A DNA stretch of 64,000 nucleotides, from contig NW_013171815.1 in assembly GCF_000151665.1 (NCBI RefSeq), forward strand, positions 881,153 through 945,152, given 5' to 3'. The notes under the pieces were generated by a model, which did no database searches, was not told where the DNA came from, and worked only from the letters and a program-made list of their open reading frames with translations. Position 1 is the stretch's first letter. The number at the start of each line of letters is the position of its first letter. The position numbers and the translations under genes were made by a program. This DNA is from Blastocystis hominis (lineage: Eukaryota > Sar > Bigyra > Opalinata > Blastocystidae). Shown here in pieces: positions 34,322-46,200 of the stretch.

Positions 34322-35810
34322 ATGAACCGCATGCCATCGGATGTGCTTTTGGAGTTGCGCAAACTCCCCGGGAACGACGTATTGAAACACAGGCTGATTG
34401 TTGTGCATAGGTTTGCGCAGATTGTGGAGCTGCCAGACCACAGTGGGCCTCTGTGTCATACGGAATTTTTGTTTGTTTGGAGTGTTCAGGACAACATCGT
34501 GGTTTGGGAGTAGGCAAAGACTGAAACTGTGACCGGCAGGTGCATCTGAGCTTCGTACGCTCGGTGCAGATGGATTCCTGGACGGAGCGTGAGATCAAAG
34601 CAATGCAGGTCGGAGGAAACAAGCAAATGAACGATTTCCTCCAGGAGCACGGCGTCCCCAAGAACAGTTCCATTAAGAAAAAATACAATTCTCGAGCAGC
34701 TGCTCTCTATCGCGAAGTGTACGCTTTTTCCTTTTGATTCACACCAGCATCGCCGCCAAGATCGAAGGCCGCGAGCCCCCGACCGATCTCCCCGAGGATG
34801 ATTCCAACCCCGAGTTTCCTTTTTTTTCCTCGCCCTAACCCGCAGAGAGCTGAACGAGGAAGACGAGGACCCCATCAAGCGCGAGCTGCGTCTGCGCGCG
34901 GAGGCGAAGGAGCGTCTGCAGAAGAAGTTCGGCGCGGGCGGTCTGAAAAGCCAAGCCGTGGGCTCCTCTCCGATCCCTCCCGGCGGCTACGGCCAGCAGC
35001 CGAGCAGCCCGCAGCCCGGCGACGAGTACTGCCCTTGCAAATCTTCGATATAGCATCGTGAAGACGCTGCAAGGCTTCGGTCAGGGCGTGATGAAGTCGT
35101 TCCAGGACGCGCGGATCGGCGAGACGATCGAGAGCGGCGTGAGCTCGGTGCGCGCGAAGCTGAACGACCCCGCGTTCCAGAAGGACGTGAAGGAGAAGGC
35201 GCAGGCGGGCTGGTCGTGGCTGTCCAGCACCGCGGGATCGATTTGGTCCGCGGCGAAGGAGGCCGCCACGCAGATCGCCTCCGAGCTCAACGAGAACAAC
35301 GCCAATGGCGGAGGAACGCCGCGTCCCGCGGTGAGCACGCCGCGGCGAGACGGAGGGGAGCGCGAGGAACCGCGGGAGGCGGTGAGGTCTCCGAAAACCG
35401 CGGGGAAAGCGATGGAAAGAAGGGCGGAGGAGGAAGCGGCGATCGGAGGGTAGGAGGCGAGGAGGAGAGTGAGGAGCAGCGATGGAAAGAGGGAAACGGG
35501 GAAGGCGGAGAGTGGAAACAGCGATATCGAAATGGACGATGATGATTGGATGGAGCAGGAACTCCGCAAAGCGAAGCAGAATCTGCACATCCAGGAGAAG
35601 CAGCGCACGCCGCAGACGCCGCAGACGCCGCAGACGCCGACTGCGGGGGGATTGAAGCTGTCACATGAGAGTTCGGAGGCCGGAGGAAGCGCGGAGGGAA
35701 GCAGACGACGCCATCACAGCCATCACCATAGACATCGGAAACGTGGGGGAGGAGAGAGAGGATGAGACGTAGCGGTGGAAGTAAGCAAGAAGGATCTGGA
35801 TAGCTGGCTC

Positions 35811-35851
<41 letters not shown>

Positions 35852-35927
35852 GAAAGTTGCTAATGAACCTGCGGAGGAGAAGAAGGAAGTGAAAAAAGCG
35901 GCGGAGGATAGTAAGAAGAAGGCGTAG
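34322..35927 (+). CDS. ArfGAP (ArfGAP1-type) with Asp-rich tail
   Basis: GTPase-activating protein for Arf at the Golgi (COPI traffic). Model: join(34322..34378, 34411..34509, 34540..34718, 34748..34813, 34846..35025, 35054..35449, 35474..35742, 35773..35927), 466 aa, seven introns of 24-32 nt, sum divisible by three. Residues 19-50 form the C4 zinc finger (CADC...[13 protein letters not shown]) with the arginine finger in HRGLG, then [14 protein letters not shown] middle region ([39 protein letters not shown]) resembles the amphipathic lipid-packing sensors of ArfGAP1. Further on: a QTP repeat ([10 protein letters not shown]), a His/Arg stretch and a run of 13 Asp encoded by (GAT)n at 35813-35850. 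Convergent with eL42. Confidence 0.9.
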
Positions 35928-36002
35928 GAGTGGGGGAAAGGGTGAACGATAGACCCATGACGGCGGAAGACTTCTTTGCAGAGTTTGGTGTCTAAGTCGT
36001 TG

Positions 36003-36018
36003 TGTTTGTTCATAAACA
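36003..36018. terminator. Second palindromic 3'-end element (TGTTTGTTCATAAACA)
   Basis: TGTTTGTT on plus (36003-36010, downstream of ArfGAP) abuts TGTTTATG on minus (36018-36011, 18 bases after the eL42 stop). Same arrangement as at 33560-33578, again between convergent genes. Confidence 0.55.
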
Positions 36019-36036
36019 GGGCGAAGCACTCGATAC

Positions 36037-36466
36037 TTAATAGGTCTGAGCATCCTTGTTCTTCTTCTCTCCAATCTCAAGGGTCTTGCATCGCTTCAGA
36101 GGGCGCTGAGCTCTCATCTTGCACTCCTTGCACTCCAGACGAAGGACCAGCTTCTTGGTCTGCTTGGCCTACAAATCACGCCAAAACGACAACACGCACC
36201 TTCTTGTGGAAAATGGGCTTGGTCTGACCTCCATAACCCTTCTGCTTCATATCGTATCGACGCTTTCCTACGTATCACCCTCAAAACTCAACTTCTACCC
36301 TGAGGTCTCAGAGAAGCCTTACCGGCCTTGTACTGCGTGACCTTGTGCTCCGTGTGCTTGTTGCACTTCTTGCAGTAGGTTTTCTCAGTCTTGGGTACGT
36401 GGACCTGATAGGAGGTTAGTTCTGTCTCCAATGCAATGTGCACACTCTCTCAGGATGCCCTACCAT
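36037..36466 (-). CDS. RPL36A: 60S ribosomal protein eL42 (L36a/L44)
   Basis: Model: complement of join(36037..36168, 36200..36267, 36299..36404, 36464..36466), 102 aa, close to the family's 105-106. The first exon is the ATG alone, followed by a 59-nt intron, the longest clear intron in the block, then [17 protein letters not shown], the [19 protein letters not shown] signature and the second zinc-binding pair CKECK. The C-terminus is YKDAQTY-like rather than the usual GQVIQF, with one residue set shorter. Part of the large subunit E-site. Confidence 0.95.
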
Positions 36467-36730
36467 TTCGAGTAAATTCACAGTGCTTCGAAACTAGCAA
36501 TCGAGCTGTGGTTTGGTCATCTGTTCAGTGTGAGTCTCCTTGATAATCAAGAAATCATCACATTTGGCTGTTTCTACTGCTATCTGCTGTATTGAAATAT
36601 ATATATATATACTCTAGATCTCCCTATGCTTTTAAAACAAAATGCACTCCACACCGTCCTTCGACTCTTTTGTTGTCCCTTCGAGAAATCAAACTCGAGC
36701 AACCCATCCCATTCGATCCATACTATTTCA

Positions 36731-36738
36731 AACAAACA
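36731..36738 (-). terminator. TGTTTGTT 3'-end motif
   Basis: Exact motif 32 bases after the alpha-galactosidase stop. Confidence 0.7.
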
Positions 36739-36770
36739 AGCACACAAGCAACCAAGCCTTAGCTTTCATT

Positions 36771-38019
36771 TTACGCCACAGGCTTCATTCTGAGCATCTG
36801 CACTCCATGCACAGGCACTTCCTTGGCGACATAGCTTCCCTCGAACACTCCGAGTTCTTCATGAGCGTACAAATCGCGGATGCTGTACTTCTGCGTCTCT
36901 CCGAGAATCGCGAAGTCCAGCGGAATATCGACCACCTTGTCTCCATGGTTGTGAAGAGCCACGGCCACGTCTCCGTTCGCGAGCGGACGAGCCCACACAG
37001 AGCGGTTCTCCTCGAAGGGAGTCAAACGGATACCCTGCTTGCCGAGCTTATCCTGATCGACGGCGATGATCTCCTTGTTGCGGAGGATCTTCACGGCCCA
37101 ATCGGGCAGTTCGCGCAGATCGTTCGACATGATGAGCGGAGAAGCCAGAATGGACCAGATGGCGAAATGCGACTTCGACTCGTCCTCCGTCAACGATCCG
37201 CCCTTCAGACCCGCGACGATCATATCCGCATCGTTCCAGTGACCAGGACCCGCGTACTCAGCCCACTTCGTCTCATTACCGAACTTGTCCATGATGCTCT
37301 TGATGGACCTCCAGTTGCACTCGATATCGTCCCAGTTGCGCCACAGGTTGCAGTTGGGAGGCAGAGGAGCGTAGTCCATCTCCATATCGTACGCAGGCCA
37401 CGAGCAAGAGTACACGATCTTGCGACCCGTTTCGTTCAGGAAACGAGTCATAGCGGGGTAGGCATCCGCCTGATCGATCAGCTGAGAGTAGCAGCCGTCC
37501 ATCTTCAGGTAGTCCACCTCCCATTCGGCGAACGTCTTGGCATCGAGCATCAAGTAACCCTCAGAGCCCATGTAGCCTCCGCAGGTCTTGGTACCGTAGT
37601 CGTTGTAGATTCCGAGCTTCACACCCTTGGAATGGGCATAGTCAGCCAGCCACTTGATTCCGTGGGGGAAACGCTCGGGATCAGGGTACAGACGGCCGTT
37701 TTCATCACGGTCGTGCGTCATCCAGCAATCATCAATGTTGATCATCTAAACGTGAGGGAATGAATGGCACCAATACGTCATAACCATACTCGAGCCAGCC
37801 ATCGTCAGCAAGACGGTCGATCATATCCACAAACAGCTGTTCGGAAATACAGTCCTTAGGGTAGTTCTTGCAGTCCACGTTGCAGCGGAACTGCTCCCAT
37901 TGCATCCAACCCTACAAATGACGCCAAATATCTAAGTTCACCATAGGAGGAGTTAAAGCCAAGCCATTGTCAAGGGAATAAGCCAAAGCAAGAATAGCGA
38001 AAAGGATCACTGCCTTCAT
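36771..38019 (-). CDS. Secreted alpha-galactosidase (GH27)
   Basis: Removes terminal alpha-galactose (or alpha-GalNAc) from glycolipids and glycoproteins. Model: complement of join(36771..37745, 37777..37911, 37942..38019), 395 aa, introns 30 and 31 nt, sum divisible by three. Signal peptide [15 protein letters not shown], then [15 protein letters not shown], the GH27 entry motif. Barrel: [21 protein letters not shown], nucleophile Asp in YLKMDGC, acid/base Asp in the NLWRNWDDI region, [10 protein letters not shown], and the C-terminal beta-domain with [12 protein letters not shown]. Both catalytic residues and the disulphide cysteines are present. Length and order match animal and plant enzymes. 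With the hexosaminidase at 8-10 kb it makes a second glycan-degrading secreted enzyme in the window. Confidence 0.95.
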
Positions 38020-38268
38020 CGATTACCCAAGTTTACAAAAAGTTTATGACGGAATGCAATTGAGGGTATTTAGGGCATCCAATCAGCAACGAGGAACAAT
38101 TTTTATCATTTCCATTTTTGGAATTCCGAATGTCCCTGATCCCCTCAAAACGAAACACAAATCTTTCATGGCATTTCGTTCCTTCTAAGGGTGCCTCTTT
38201 GCAATATGATGAGGAAGTACAATGCAGTCGATTCAAAATAGAACTGTGTGATTTGCTGCATGTGTGTC

Positions 38269-38276
38269 AACAAACA
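38269..38276 (-). terminator. TGTTTGTT 3'-end motif
   Basis: Exact motif 9 bases after the TAA at 38286-38288; fixes the 3' end of the large unrecognised gene. Confidence 0.65.
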
Positions 38277-38285
38277 AAAAAACAC

Positions 38286-41200
38286 TTAAACTCCGACCTG
38301 GATGGAGGAATAAAAGTCTTTAGTGAGCTGCTGGAAGAGAAGCAGCTGTTGGTCGTCCAACGGCCTCAAAAGACGAAGGTCCTGGAGAATATGAATATAG
38401 TTTTGATAGGTGGTGCGAAACACTTCATTATGCACAAACTGCAATTCAACGAAACACCGTGTTTTTACCATTGTAGAGTACAAATCAAGCATGAAAAGAA
38501 CGAAATTCTCGATATCGCAACACTGCGACTCATTCAGACCCACCTTCAAATGTCTCTTTATGTTATTGTAAATCGTATCGTTTGAAGTAACTACCAAAAT
38601 GAACACGCACAAGCCATCCCTACTCACAATGTCGTAAATCATCTCCTTCCCATCAACGCTATCGAAGTCATAATAATGATAATTCGACTGCAGTCCCTTC
38701 AGATCAACCGAACCGCCCACCACGAACAATCGATTGCGATTTCTTTTTGACCGTCGCGATTCGCAGCGCAACCACACATTTCAGCAGCAAATACTACACT
38801 AGAGTCCATCCACGCACCGTACATAATCCCAAATCGGAACTTCGCTCTCCATGTTAATCGCTGCCGCAACTCGCTTCACCGCAATGCTCTGCACCCGCTT
38901 CACCATCCCAAACGGGTCGTACTTCCCTTCTCGCACGCCTGCCGCCGTGAAGTCATACGGAACGCACGTGTGTCTCGCCTACGTCGCAGCTCCTTCCCAT
39001 TCCCACCACAATCTCCAGCAATAATGTCAAAAATCGGCTCGATTTCCGCGACTCCACCGTTCCACACAGCGCCAAAATCTCCCCCACAAACGAACACACC
39101 TGCGCCAAGCACCCCGCGAAGTACGCCAAATCGACGGTCTCCAGCAAGATGGTTCTACGTTTCACCGTTTCTCCGCGTCCTCACAGCCGGTCCTCCACGT
39201 GCTCCAACTGCGGAACATGGATCTGGACCACGGTGAGGAGCTTCATGATGAGTTGGTAGTGCGGAACGGAGAGTCCGTCGGCGGCTTGTTGCATCTGCGC
39301 CTTCTGAAGAATGCGCGCGGCGTGTGCAGAGAAAGTGGAAACGGAGGTCGTGGAGGGGAGAGAGGGGTCAGGGGAGAGCGTGAGGGGCTGGGATTTGCGA
39401 GGGCAGTAGGGAGTGAGGATGGAGGAAAAGAGAAGGAGAAGGCGGCGGAGCACGACGAGCACGACGAGCGGATCGTTCCCAAAACTGAGCAATGCCGAGT
39501 TGAAGCTGCGACTCAGACGATCCGCCATGCGGCACACAATTCGAAGGCGGCCGAATCGTTGTCTCCGAAGGTCACGTGCGCGAGGAAACGCAGCAGACAG
39601 GCCTGGAAGGACGCGTAGCACGACGCGGGCATCAGCTGATTGTACGCGTTCAGTCCCGACTGGCAGATCAATTGCAGGTTTTCGATCAGAGATCGGTTCT
39701 CGATGCGCGGAGACCGGTCCAGAACCGCGGTTACCAGCTGCACGCACACCTAGGTCGCCAGTTCCGCGATGAAACGCACCTGGATCCGCGATTCCCCCGC
39801 GAAACAGTCGAGAAACTCCAGGAAAACGTCTGGGAGTGAAAGAGTGACGGAAACGCTTGCCGTTATCGAAATAGTCCGTAATATTGTCAACCGTGGTGAC
39901 CAAAATCGACATGATTTTTACCAAATCCGGTTGATTGGTGATCGGGTTTTTCACTTTCTTCATCGATTGGTTCACGTCGTTCACCACGATCAGCACCTCG
40001 CGTTTCTACGGTTTCAAGGTTCCACGGTTTCCCCACGGAGTAATGCAGGATCACAAACGGGAGAAACTCGCAGATGAGAGTGAAATAATCGCGGGAATTG
40101 CACGAATTGAGGAGTTTCCACAGCGAATTCAGCAGCTCCATATCGCCCCGCTCGCTGATTTCCAGCGAATTCATGCGACGAAGCAGCAATAAAAGCGTCG
40201 ATTTCCGCTCCTCGTACATCAAATCCATTGTCCCGCGGGAATCCTGGATTTCGGGGGTGAGCGAATTCGACGAATCCGCGAATGAGAAGGAGGGATTGAA
40301 TTTATTCATCGCCTGGACTTCGGAGGAAACCGAAGCGGGACCCCACAAAAGCGAATCTTTGGGATCCCACCCCGACAATGAAACTCCCGAAGGAGAATCG
40401 ACTTCGTAGGAATGAATCATTCGATGGATGTATTGGATGATGGTTCGAAAGAATCGATTAAAATAGCTCGAAGGGAGCATGGCGATAATTTCCGTCATTA
40501 GAGCGAAACTCCTGGAGAGGAGGGAAAAATCGCGCAGAAGCGACGAAATCGAGCTCGTTGCCGCGTGCTGCAGCGAGACGCCCAACAAATAGTGGAAATT
40601 CAATAGAACATGTTTCTGATACTCCATGACAGAATTATACCCGATTTTGTGAATGTCAAAATTCGAGGCTAATTTTTCGTTTTGAAGCCATTTCCCCACA
40701 AAGTGACACACCACGTTCGAAAATAACTCTTCCGAAAAGAGCCGCGAGCTCGTAACTTCCTCCATAATATTCACGTTTTTCTCGTTCTTCAAGATTCGTG
40801 GAATTCCAAAAATCGGAGGGGATTTGGACGAGGGAGTTTCCACGCAATAGCGGAGGAAATGGGTGAAAAAGGAGATGAAGAACAACTGAATCGTCGCAGG
40901 AGAAAACGCTGCGAGAATGGATTCGACCCCCGAACAATAGGAATTCCAATAATCGCGCCGAAATTGATAGAGCAGCGGAAGGAGGCAGCAGCGAGTCATC
41001 TGTCTCGGCAGAATATAATGATAGAACCGCGTGGAGCGCCACATGCGATCGACGATCTCTCCGAGAGGACTTCGATCGGGGTGGTTTTCGATCGAATTCT
41101 CCCCGTTCGAGGGTTCTACGGTTTGGTGATGCTCTCTCAAGGAGTGTGGTGATTGATGGGAGTGTTGTAAGTGGGGCGACTGTTGTGTTTGTTGTACTTG

Positions 41201-42049
41201 TTGTGTTTGTTGTGTTTGTTGTGTTTGCTGCTTTGCCCAGGCTTGAAGAGTGGTGAAAAAGGAGTCAAAAGCGCGCGCAATTCGCTGCGTTTCATGCAAA
41301 AACCCGATCAAACTTCGAATAAATAGGAGTAGCAGCGGATCGAAGAGGCCTGGTATTGTAGGAGGGTCGCGAGAGTGTAGAGCGGGAAGAGACAGCGATC
41401 GAATTCTTCATGACGCAGACGATCGGTGGCGAGCTGCTTGTTAGGGTGGAAGATGAATACCTTCAGCTGTGATGAAATGAAAGAATCGAGAGAAGAACGA
41501 TTTATGCGGATGATGTTGCGCTTGTGGGGTTTTCGAACCAAAAAGAGGTCATGGGGATTCACTATCGAAAACTGTCTAATCGTTTCTGCGGAGTGAGGAT
41601 ACTGCTTTACAGTATCGTTTGCTAAAATAAAAGAAAGAATCTAGACATACAGACAGAGGTAGGCAAAGAGTACAAAGAGAGAGAGAAATCGTCCGTTCTA
41701 CCAATCTAAAGTAAAACGGAAAAATTAAAAACAACACTACTACAGGAATCAAGGGTAATAGTCCAAATGGAAGTTTCGGGGCCCGCTCCACGTGGGAAAT
41801 CCTGCTTCTTAACATCTACCACCTATCAAATCAATAGGATGTTAAAAAGGAGAACCTCTTGCAAATCACTCGTATGCTCCTCAGAATCACCTTTAGAATC
41901 TTCCTGAAAGTGTAGATCCAATAATTCCTCAGAGAAAGGGTGTTGATCACAAGGGGCTATGTTCAAAGGAGTGAATGAATGAAGAATTCCATGCGGAGTA
42001 AACTCTCTATATTGTAATCAAGATAATATTGTACTTACAACACCGGCAT
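38286..42049 (-). CDS. Large unrecognised helical protein (about 1,100 aa, at least 13 exons)
   Basis: I do not recognise this gene. Exons I can support, from the 5' end: 42039..42049, 41856..42006, 41736..41822, 41651..41705, 41314..41621, 40037..41284, 39855..40005, 39780..39829, 39538..39749, 39185..39505, 38964..39154, then from 38938 downwards to the TAA at 38286, where splicing around 38,600-38,830 is unclear. Introns are 25-33 nt. The protein is rich in Leu, Phe and Ser helices with no signal peptide or clear membrane helix and could be an ARM/HEAT-like solenoid (karyopherin or similar); this is inference. One low-complexity segment (TQQTQQTQQ, encoded by a TGTTTG-like repeat at 41,170-41,235) sits near residue 210. 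A TGTTTGTT motif follows the stop. Confidence 0.55.
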
Positions 42050-43679
42050 TGAAAAATAAGGACAACACCTCAAATAGTGACTATTTTTTGCAAGAATAAT
42101 AATAAGCAAGATGAGTGATGACTAATAATAATATTGGAATGAAATATAAAATATCAAACGCTTAGCAATGATTGAGAACAAGTGGTTAGTAATGAAATGA
42201 TCACTTTTGTTTGTTTTGGATGAGAATAACAAACAGGGAAATATTACTATATTTAGTGACAGAATCGTATAACAATAGTTGTACTTGCGATTTTCAGTGA
42301 TAGTCTTATTTCCGTGCAAAGCAAGACTGCTGTTGCCAATTCTTCTATCAATCACTTTCTAATTGATAGTATCTTCATACCAAATGTGTAAGAATGCTTG
42401 GGCGAAGAAATGGATGTGCCTGGATGGATTATACTCTTATGAGTAATAGAGACTATGTAGTATTGAAATGAAATACTAAGTTATTCATAAATAAAGGATA
42501 TGTGCTGAATGACATATGTTTGCAAACTTGTTTTCAGCCATATAAGACATTGAAGGTATTTCTATTTATTATCTGTATTTGCTCAACAGCAACAATTGTT
42601 TGATGGTTACCTTACATAAAACATACATATCAGTCTCTAACTTAATATAAGACGTTTTATCACGACCATAGTATTTATTCTTATTTAAATATATTCGTAT
42701 CAGCGTTAAAAATCCTTTCATTTGTCCATTCATCAACCTAATTTCTGTTTATTGTTTGTATTAAGTATTACTAAAATAGGTCAGTTTCGTGTGATTAGCT
42801 ATATGCTATTGTTTGTACCTTCCTGGAGTATTAGTATTATCCGTCTAATAATAGAAACTGGTGATAGCGGTGATTATTAATTGAGAATAACAAACTACGT
42901 ATTATTCCAGGAAAACAACCTGAAAATTACACTATTTTCAAAAACCAATTAATTAGTATATATCAAGATTTAATACTATTTTTTTTTTCATGATTCGATA
43001 CCACTGTGCTCACGCTATTTATAAATGAATAATATGAAAAATAGTACGATAGAATTGTTGTGCAATTCGATTCGAATGTTAACTCTTCGAGATTTACTAT
43101 TGGCAATCCGGATTATTGTACTATCTGTATTTTATCGTTCAATGGACTCAAATCAAATCATAAAAACAGGTCTCGATAACAATCACTACTATCAACAATA
43201 ATTATGTTCTATACCACTCTATTATCATACTATGGAGTACAATCTAATTTTATGACTTGATAGTCTTCATTCATTCACTCGTTCGCAATCCCATTATTTG
43301 TCAAGAATATCATACTTCTATATTGATCTTGGATTAATACTAATATGGCTCAGTTTGGTTCTTCCATTTCTCAATAATTCTCTACTTTCATTCCTCACAT
43401 CGAATACACAAAGGATAGGAACATGCTAGCAGAACAAATCTGGAGAGTAATGATGGAAAAGAGTCAATCGATGATTGGACTATAAAACAATGAATGACCA
43501 AATAATCAAGGTGAGGTATGTGGAGCAAAGATCGAAAGCAGGTATTGAATAAAGAGTGACTATTGAATGGAATAAGTTGCATAGATACAATGCTGATATA
43601 CTTATTTGGTCTCGTGGGCAATGTCAGAAAAAAGGAATACACATCTATAGATACAATCAAATCGATCACACTATACTCG
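42050..43679. other. AT-rich intergenic region incl. 3' flank of pseudogene D
   Basis: No supported gene. 43,390-43,680 is the flank shared with gene C (27,660-27,900). The rest is AT-rich, unique-looking DNA. Confidence 0.45.
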
Positions 43680-44987
43680 AAATTGAATTCCTTTGACAAT
43701 ACTTGAAGAATCAGGTAAATCGGCATTTTAAAGATTTGAAATATCTATTTACTGTCATAATTCAATATGTGGAACTGCTTTCTAGTATCACTGAGCGAGG
43801 ACGACAAAAACTATATGCTTTGGTAGTAATGGATGTTAAATTTGGAAGTTCTGCATTCGATCATTTCATTACATTCCATAACTACTTCGCATTATTAAAG
43901 AAAAGGATTTGTCATGTTTTCCTCCAAGAGCAGATCAGCCGAGTTGAATGGCTTGTAATAATGGAAGATCTGCAGATTAATCATTTCAATCAAATTCGTT
44001 CAATACTTTTGATTATTGTCGATATAGATTCACGAAACGCATAAAAGCCCAAAGTAAACGATTGTCGATTTGGAAGATCTAATCATTTTACACTGCCCAT
44101 ATCATATTAATACCTCGAAGTGTAATTGAACTGGAAAAGAAATTGAGCGAACTATTCACAATATTCCTAATTTGAATGGATTGTAGTTGTGGTAGATTCT
44201 TCAATTCAAAGTCGCCTCCAAAATCACTGAAACTATATTCACCAATTTGAATGCATTTCAATGATTCACAATTCAATATGTGGAATGATTTCGATTCATC
44301 ATTACCATACCTATTCTATGCTAGAGTGAATGAGTTGTTTCCATTATTAATAGTTTTCAATCGACTTAATCCATCGATTTCGAATCTTTGCACTAATTTA
44401 TAACATTCATTGTCGATTTCGATTGATTCCAAATTATACAACAATGAAACATCCCAATCAACTAATACACAATTATCAGTCAGTTTCAAATGTTTCATTC
44501 CGATATTCAGTGGTTTGCTTCCATCGCCTTCATATTTTTCAGTAATATCACATTCAATTCCATTACACCATTCACATTCATTCACTAATTTACCATATCG
44601 ATCATATACTTTTCCTCTTCCAAATCGATTATCATCACACCAATATCCTTCATATTCAATCAAACCATTATTATGATAACTCGTTTCATATCCAAATCGT
44701 TTCCAGTCGATCATTATGCCCTTGTACACCAATATTCCATCATCATCATACATTTCGCCATATCCAAATGGAATTTTTAACTTGTTTTCTGTCAATATCA
44801 AGCCTTCAAATCGACTTCCATGATCCAAATCCACTATTCCTTCGACTACTTCTATGGATTGTTCTTCATTATATGAAATATCACCAATTTGATGATTTCC
44901 AATCACTTTCAACACTTTCTGTTCATTGACCACAAATCCTTGATTCATGAATACTCCATTATTGAATTTCAATACTACACACTCCAT
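43680..44987 (-). pseudogene. MORN-LRR family copy D, decayed
   Basis: ATG at 44987 opens a short MORN-like half (FGYGEMYDDDG, YEGYW.DDNRFGRGKVYD) and the LRR block (LESIEIDNECY, RLKTINNGNNSF), closely matching genes C and E. Breaks: an in-frame TAG at 44316-44318 just after NNSFTLA, where C and E continue to SFHILNC; a TGA at 43935-43937 inside the 84-nt LRR exon; a TAA at 43728-43730 in the last exon; and the donor of the last intron reads GC where the paralogues have GT. LRR exons and acceptors upstream are otherwise still aligned with the family. Three stops in different exons make decay far more likely than sequencing error. Confidence 0.8.
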
Positions 44988-46200
44988 TACTCAACGTGAG
45001 TGAAGTCCAACCATCCACCTTCCATTTCCTATTTAAGTGTGCTTGTACCTTTTAAATGGTAAAACTATCTGCATGATAGTTATTGATAACAGATATGGCA
45101 AAATCAAGAATACTATGCATTGAAATACGCAATAATATAGAAAAAAAGGAAGATAAACATAACTTATTTTACCATTCTTATATAAAATAGCGCTATTTGA
45201 GTATATTTCACATTACATTGAGTATGAATGTGATAACACAAATAAATACGTATGTGAAAATACATTTCCTTTTCTTGTACTCAGTATTTGTTATTCATAT
45301 TACTTCTTTAATTCCATTATTATTTCTGATATCCTTCCATACTGTTAGATAAAGCATTTTATATTCACCTATTCACGAATATTTCCAAATTGTGTTAACA
45401 AATCTGATCCCTAAGTCCGAAATGGATTTACGATTTTCGGAATATATCTATCATATGATAGTTAATATTGGTTGACAATAATCAAACAATAAGGAAGCGA
45501 TTACGATTGGAATACTTGATTTGACCATATAATTGTGGATGCAAGATAGTGGAGAAATTAGAATACCAAATTCAATATTACCATGTGGATAAGTAGCTAG
45601 GAGGGATACATTCTCAGTTGATATTGTGATTCTGTATCAACGCAATGTTCTTTGCGAAAACCTTTTGAAGTGATATTTGTTAGTGTCTCGGTTCTAAATG
45701 CTATTTTGGGGGTAGATGGATCGTGTATAATGAATAAATACGACTACATACGAAGATGATCGCATAGGTTACTTGACCATAAGTCTTTTCATGTGATTAT
45801 CTTTCATGGACTCTAAATTCAATATAAGACTACACTACACTACACTACACTACCCCACCTTACACATTCAAATTCGTTACTCTCTTTTGTATGTTTCATT
45901 TTAGGTATATCGTGGTTTCGCTCTGACTTCCTGTGATTCTTATTGTTGTGAACGTCTTATCTGTGATGTTATATTCAAAATCTGTCCCTTTTCTACAGCC
46001 TATAAGTTCACACATTCGCATAATAGTTTGTCTCTCGATTACCAAGTGCTATCTACTGTTCCTGTATTATTTGATGATATATACCAGAATCGTTTCCAAC
46101 CGTATTACTCGAAAATGACCATGGAGTATTAATTACTGGTCCTGGATCATATTTCATTCTATTTGGAGCAATCCGAATCTGATTTCTACCTTCAAACTGT
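44988..46200. other. AT-rich intergenic stretch with an ACACT microsatellite
   Basis: No gene supported. A short (ACTAC)n repeat lies at about 45,828-45,856. The 5' exons of NDUFA9 may begin near its right end. Confidence 0.4.
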
